From Anaerolineae bacterium (GTDB lineage Bacteria > Chloroflexota > Anaerolineae > B4-G1 > SLSP01): 5,068 nt of DNA. A program made the position numbers and the translations under genes. The notes under the pieces were generated by a model. That model did not search any database, was not told the DNA's origin, and saw nothing but the letters and a program-made list of their open reading frames with translations. Below are positions 5,037 through 5,068 of this stretch, piece after piece. The stretch is taken from contig JAFGSL010000711.1 of assembly GCA_016934645.1 (NCBI GenBank), positions 1 through 5,068 of the forward strand. Reading direction: 5' to 3'. How positions within the stretch are numbered: position 1 is the stretch's first letter; the number at the start of each line of letters is the position of its first letter.

Positions 5037-5068
5037 AGAGACGCTATCTGGCGGAAAACAGCACCGTG

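Noticed and set aside
4966..5068. Open + strand frame starting ATGACAAAACCG and running off the window
   Set aside because: No ribosome site, no recognisable sequence, and it runs through the predicted promoter at 5009-5036; too short to judge.

Overview
The window looks like bacterial chromosome, most plausibly from a Chloroflexota (Anaerolineae-like) genome or metagenome bin. This is inferred from gene content only: a LytR-CpsA-Psr (LCP) protein with a long Thr/Pro spacer, a DegV protein, a small Cys-rich DUF3795 protein, a pentapeptide-repeat/DinB fusion, and intergenic hairpins built from short GGATTAG- and CAGGAT-type units. No marker gene is present, so the phylum call is tentative.

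Layout. Positions 1-944 (minus strand) hold the N-terminal 314 residues of an LCP cell-envelope enzyme whose C-terminus lies outside the left edge. It has a good promoter (TAGACA-17-TATAAT) at 996-1024. The 945-1192 gap separates it from a divergent degV-type gene (1193-2053, plus strand). That gene is followed by a very strong 18-bp hairpin without a T-tract. A two-gene unit follows: a DUF3795 protein (2227-2574) and, one base after its stop codon, a pentapeptide-repeat/DinB-like protein (2576-3316), then a small hairpin.

Positions 3348-4617 are a complete IS3-family insertion sequence of 1270 bp. It has recognisable terminal inverted repeats, a 3-bp target duplication (TAG), orfA and orfB overlapping by ATGA, an A7 slippery site for a -1 frameshift, and an intact DD(35)E triad. 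It landed between genes and does not obviously break one. Right of it lie an inverted-repeat intergenic element (about 4711-4760), the first 73 codons of a GNAT acetyltransferase that then stops (4779-5000), and a near-consensus promoter (TTGACA-16-TAAAAT, 5009-5036) reading out of the window.

Functionally these are mostly unrelated housekeeping or poorly characterised genes, plus one mobile element. I see no convincing undescribed multi-gene system. The points most worth following up are the DUF3795 / pentapeptide-DinB pair, the intact IS with its frameshift and operator-like signals, and the abrupt end of the GNAT gene beside a strong promoter.
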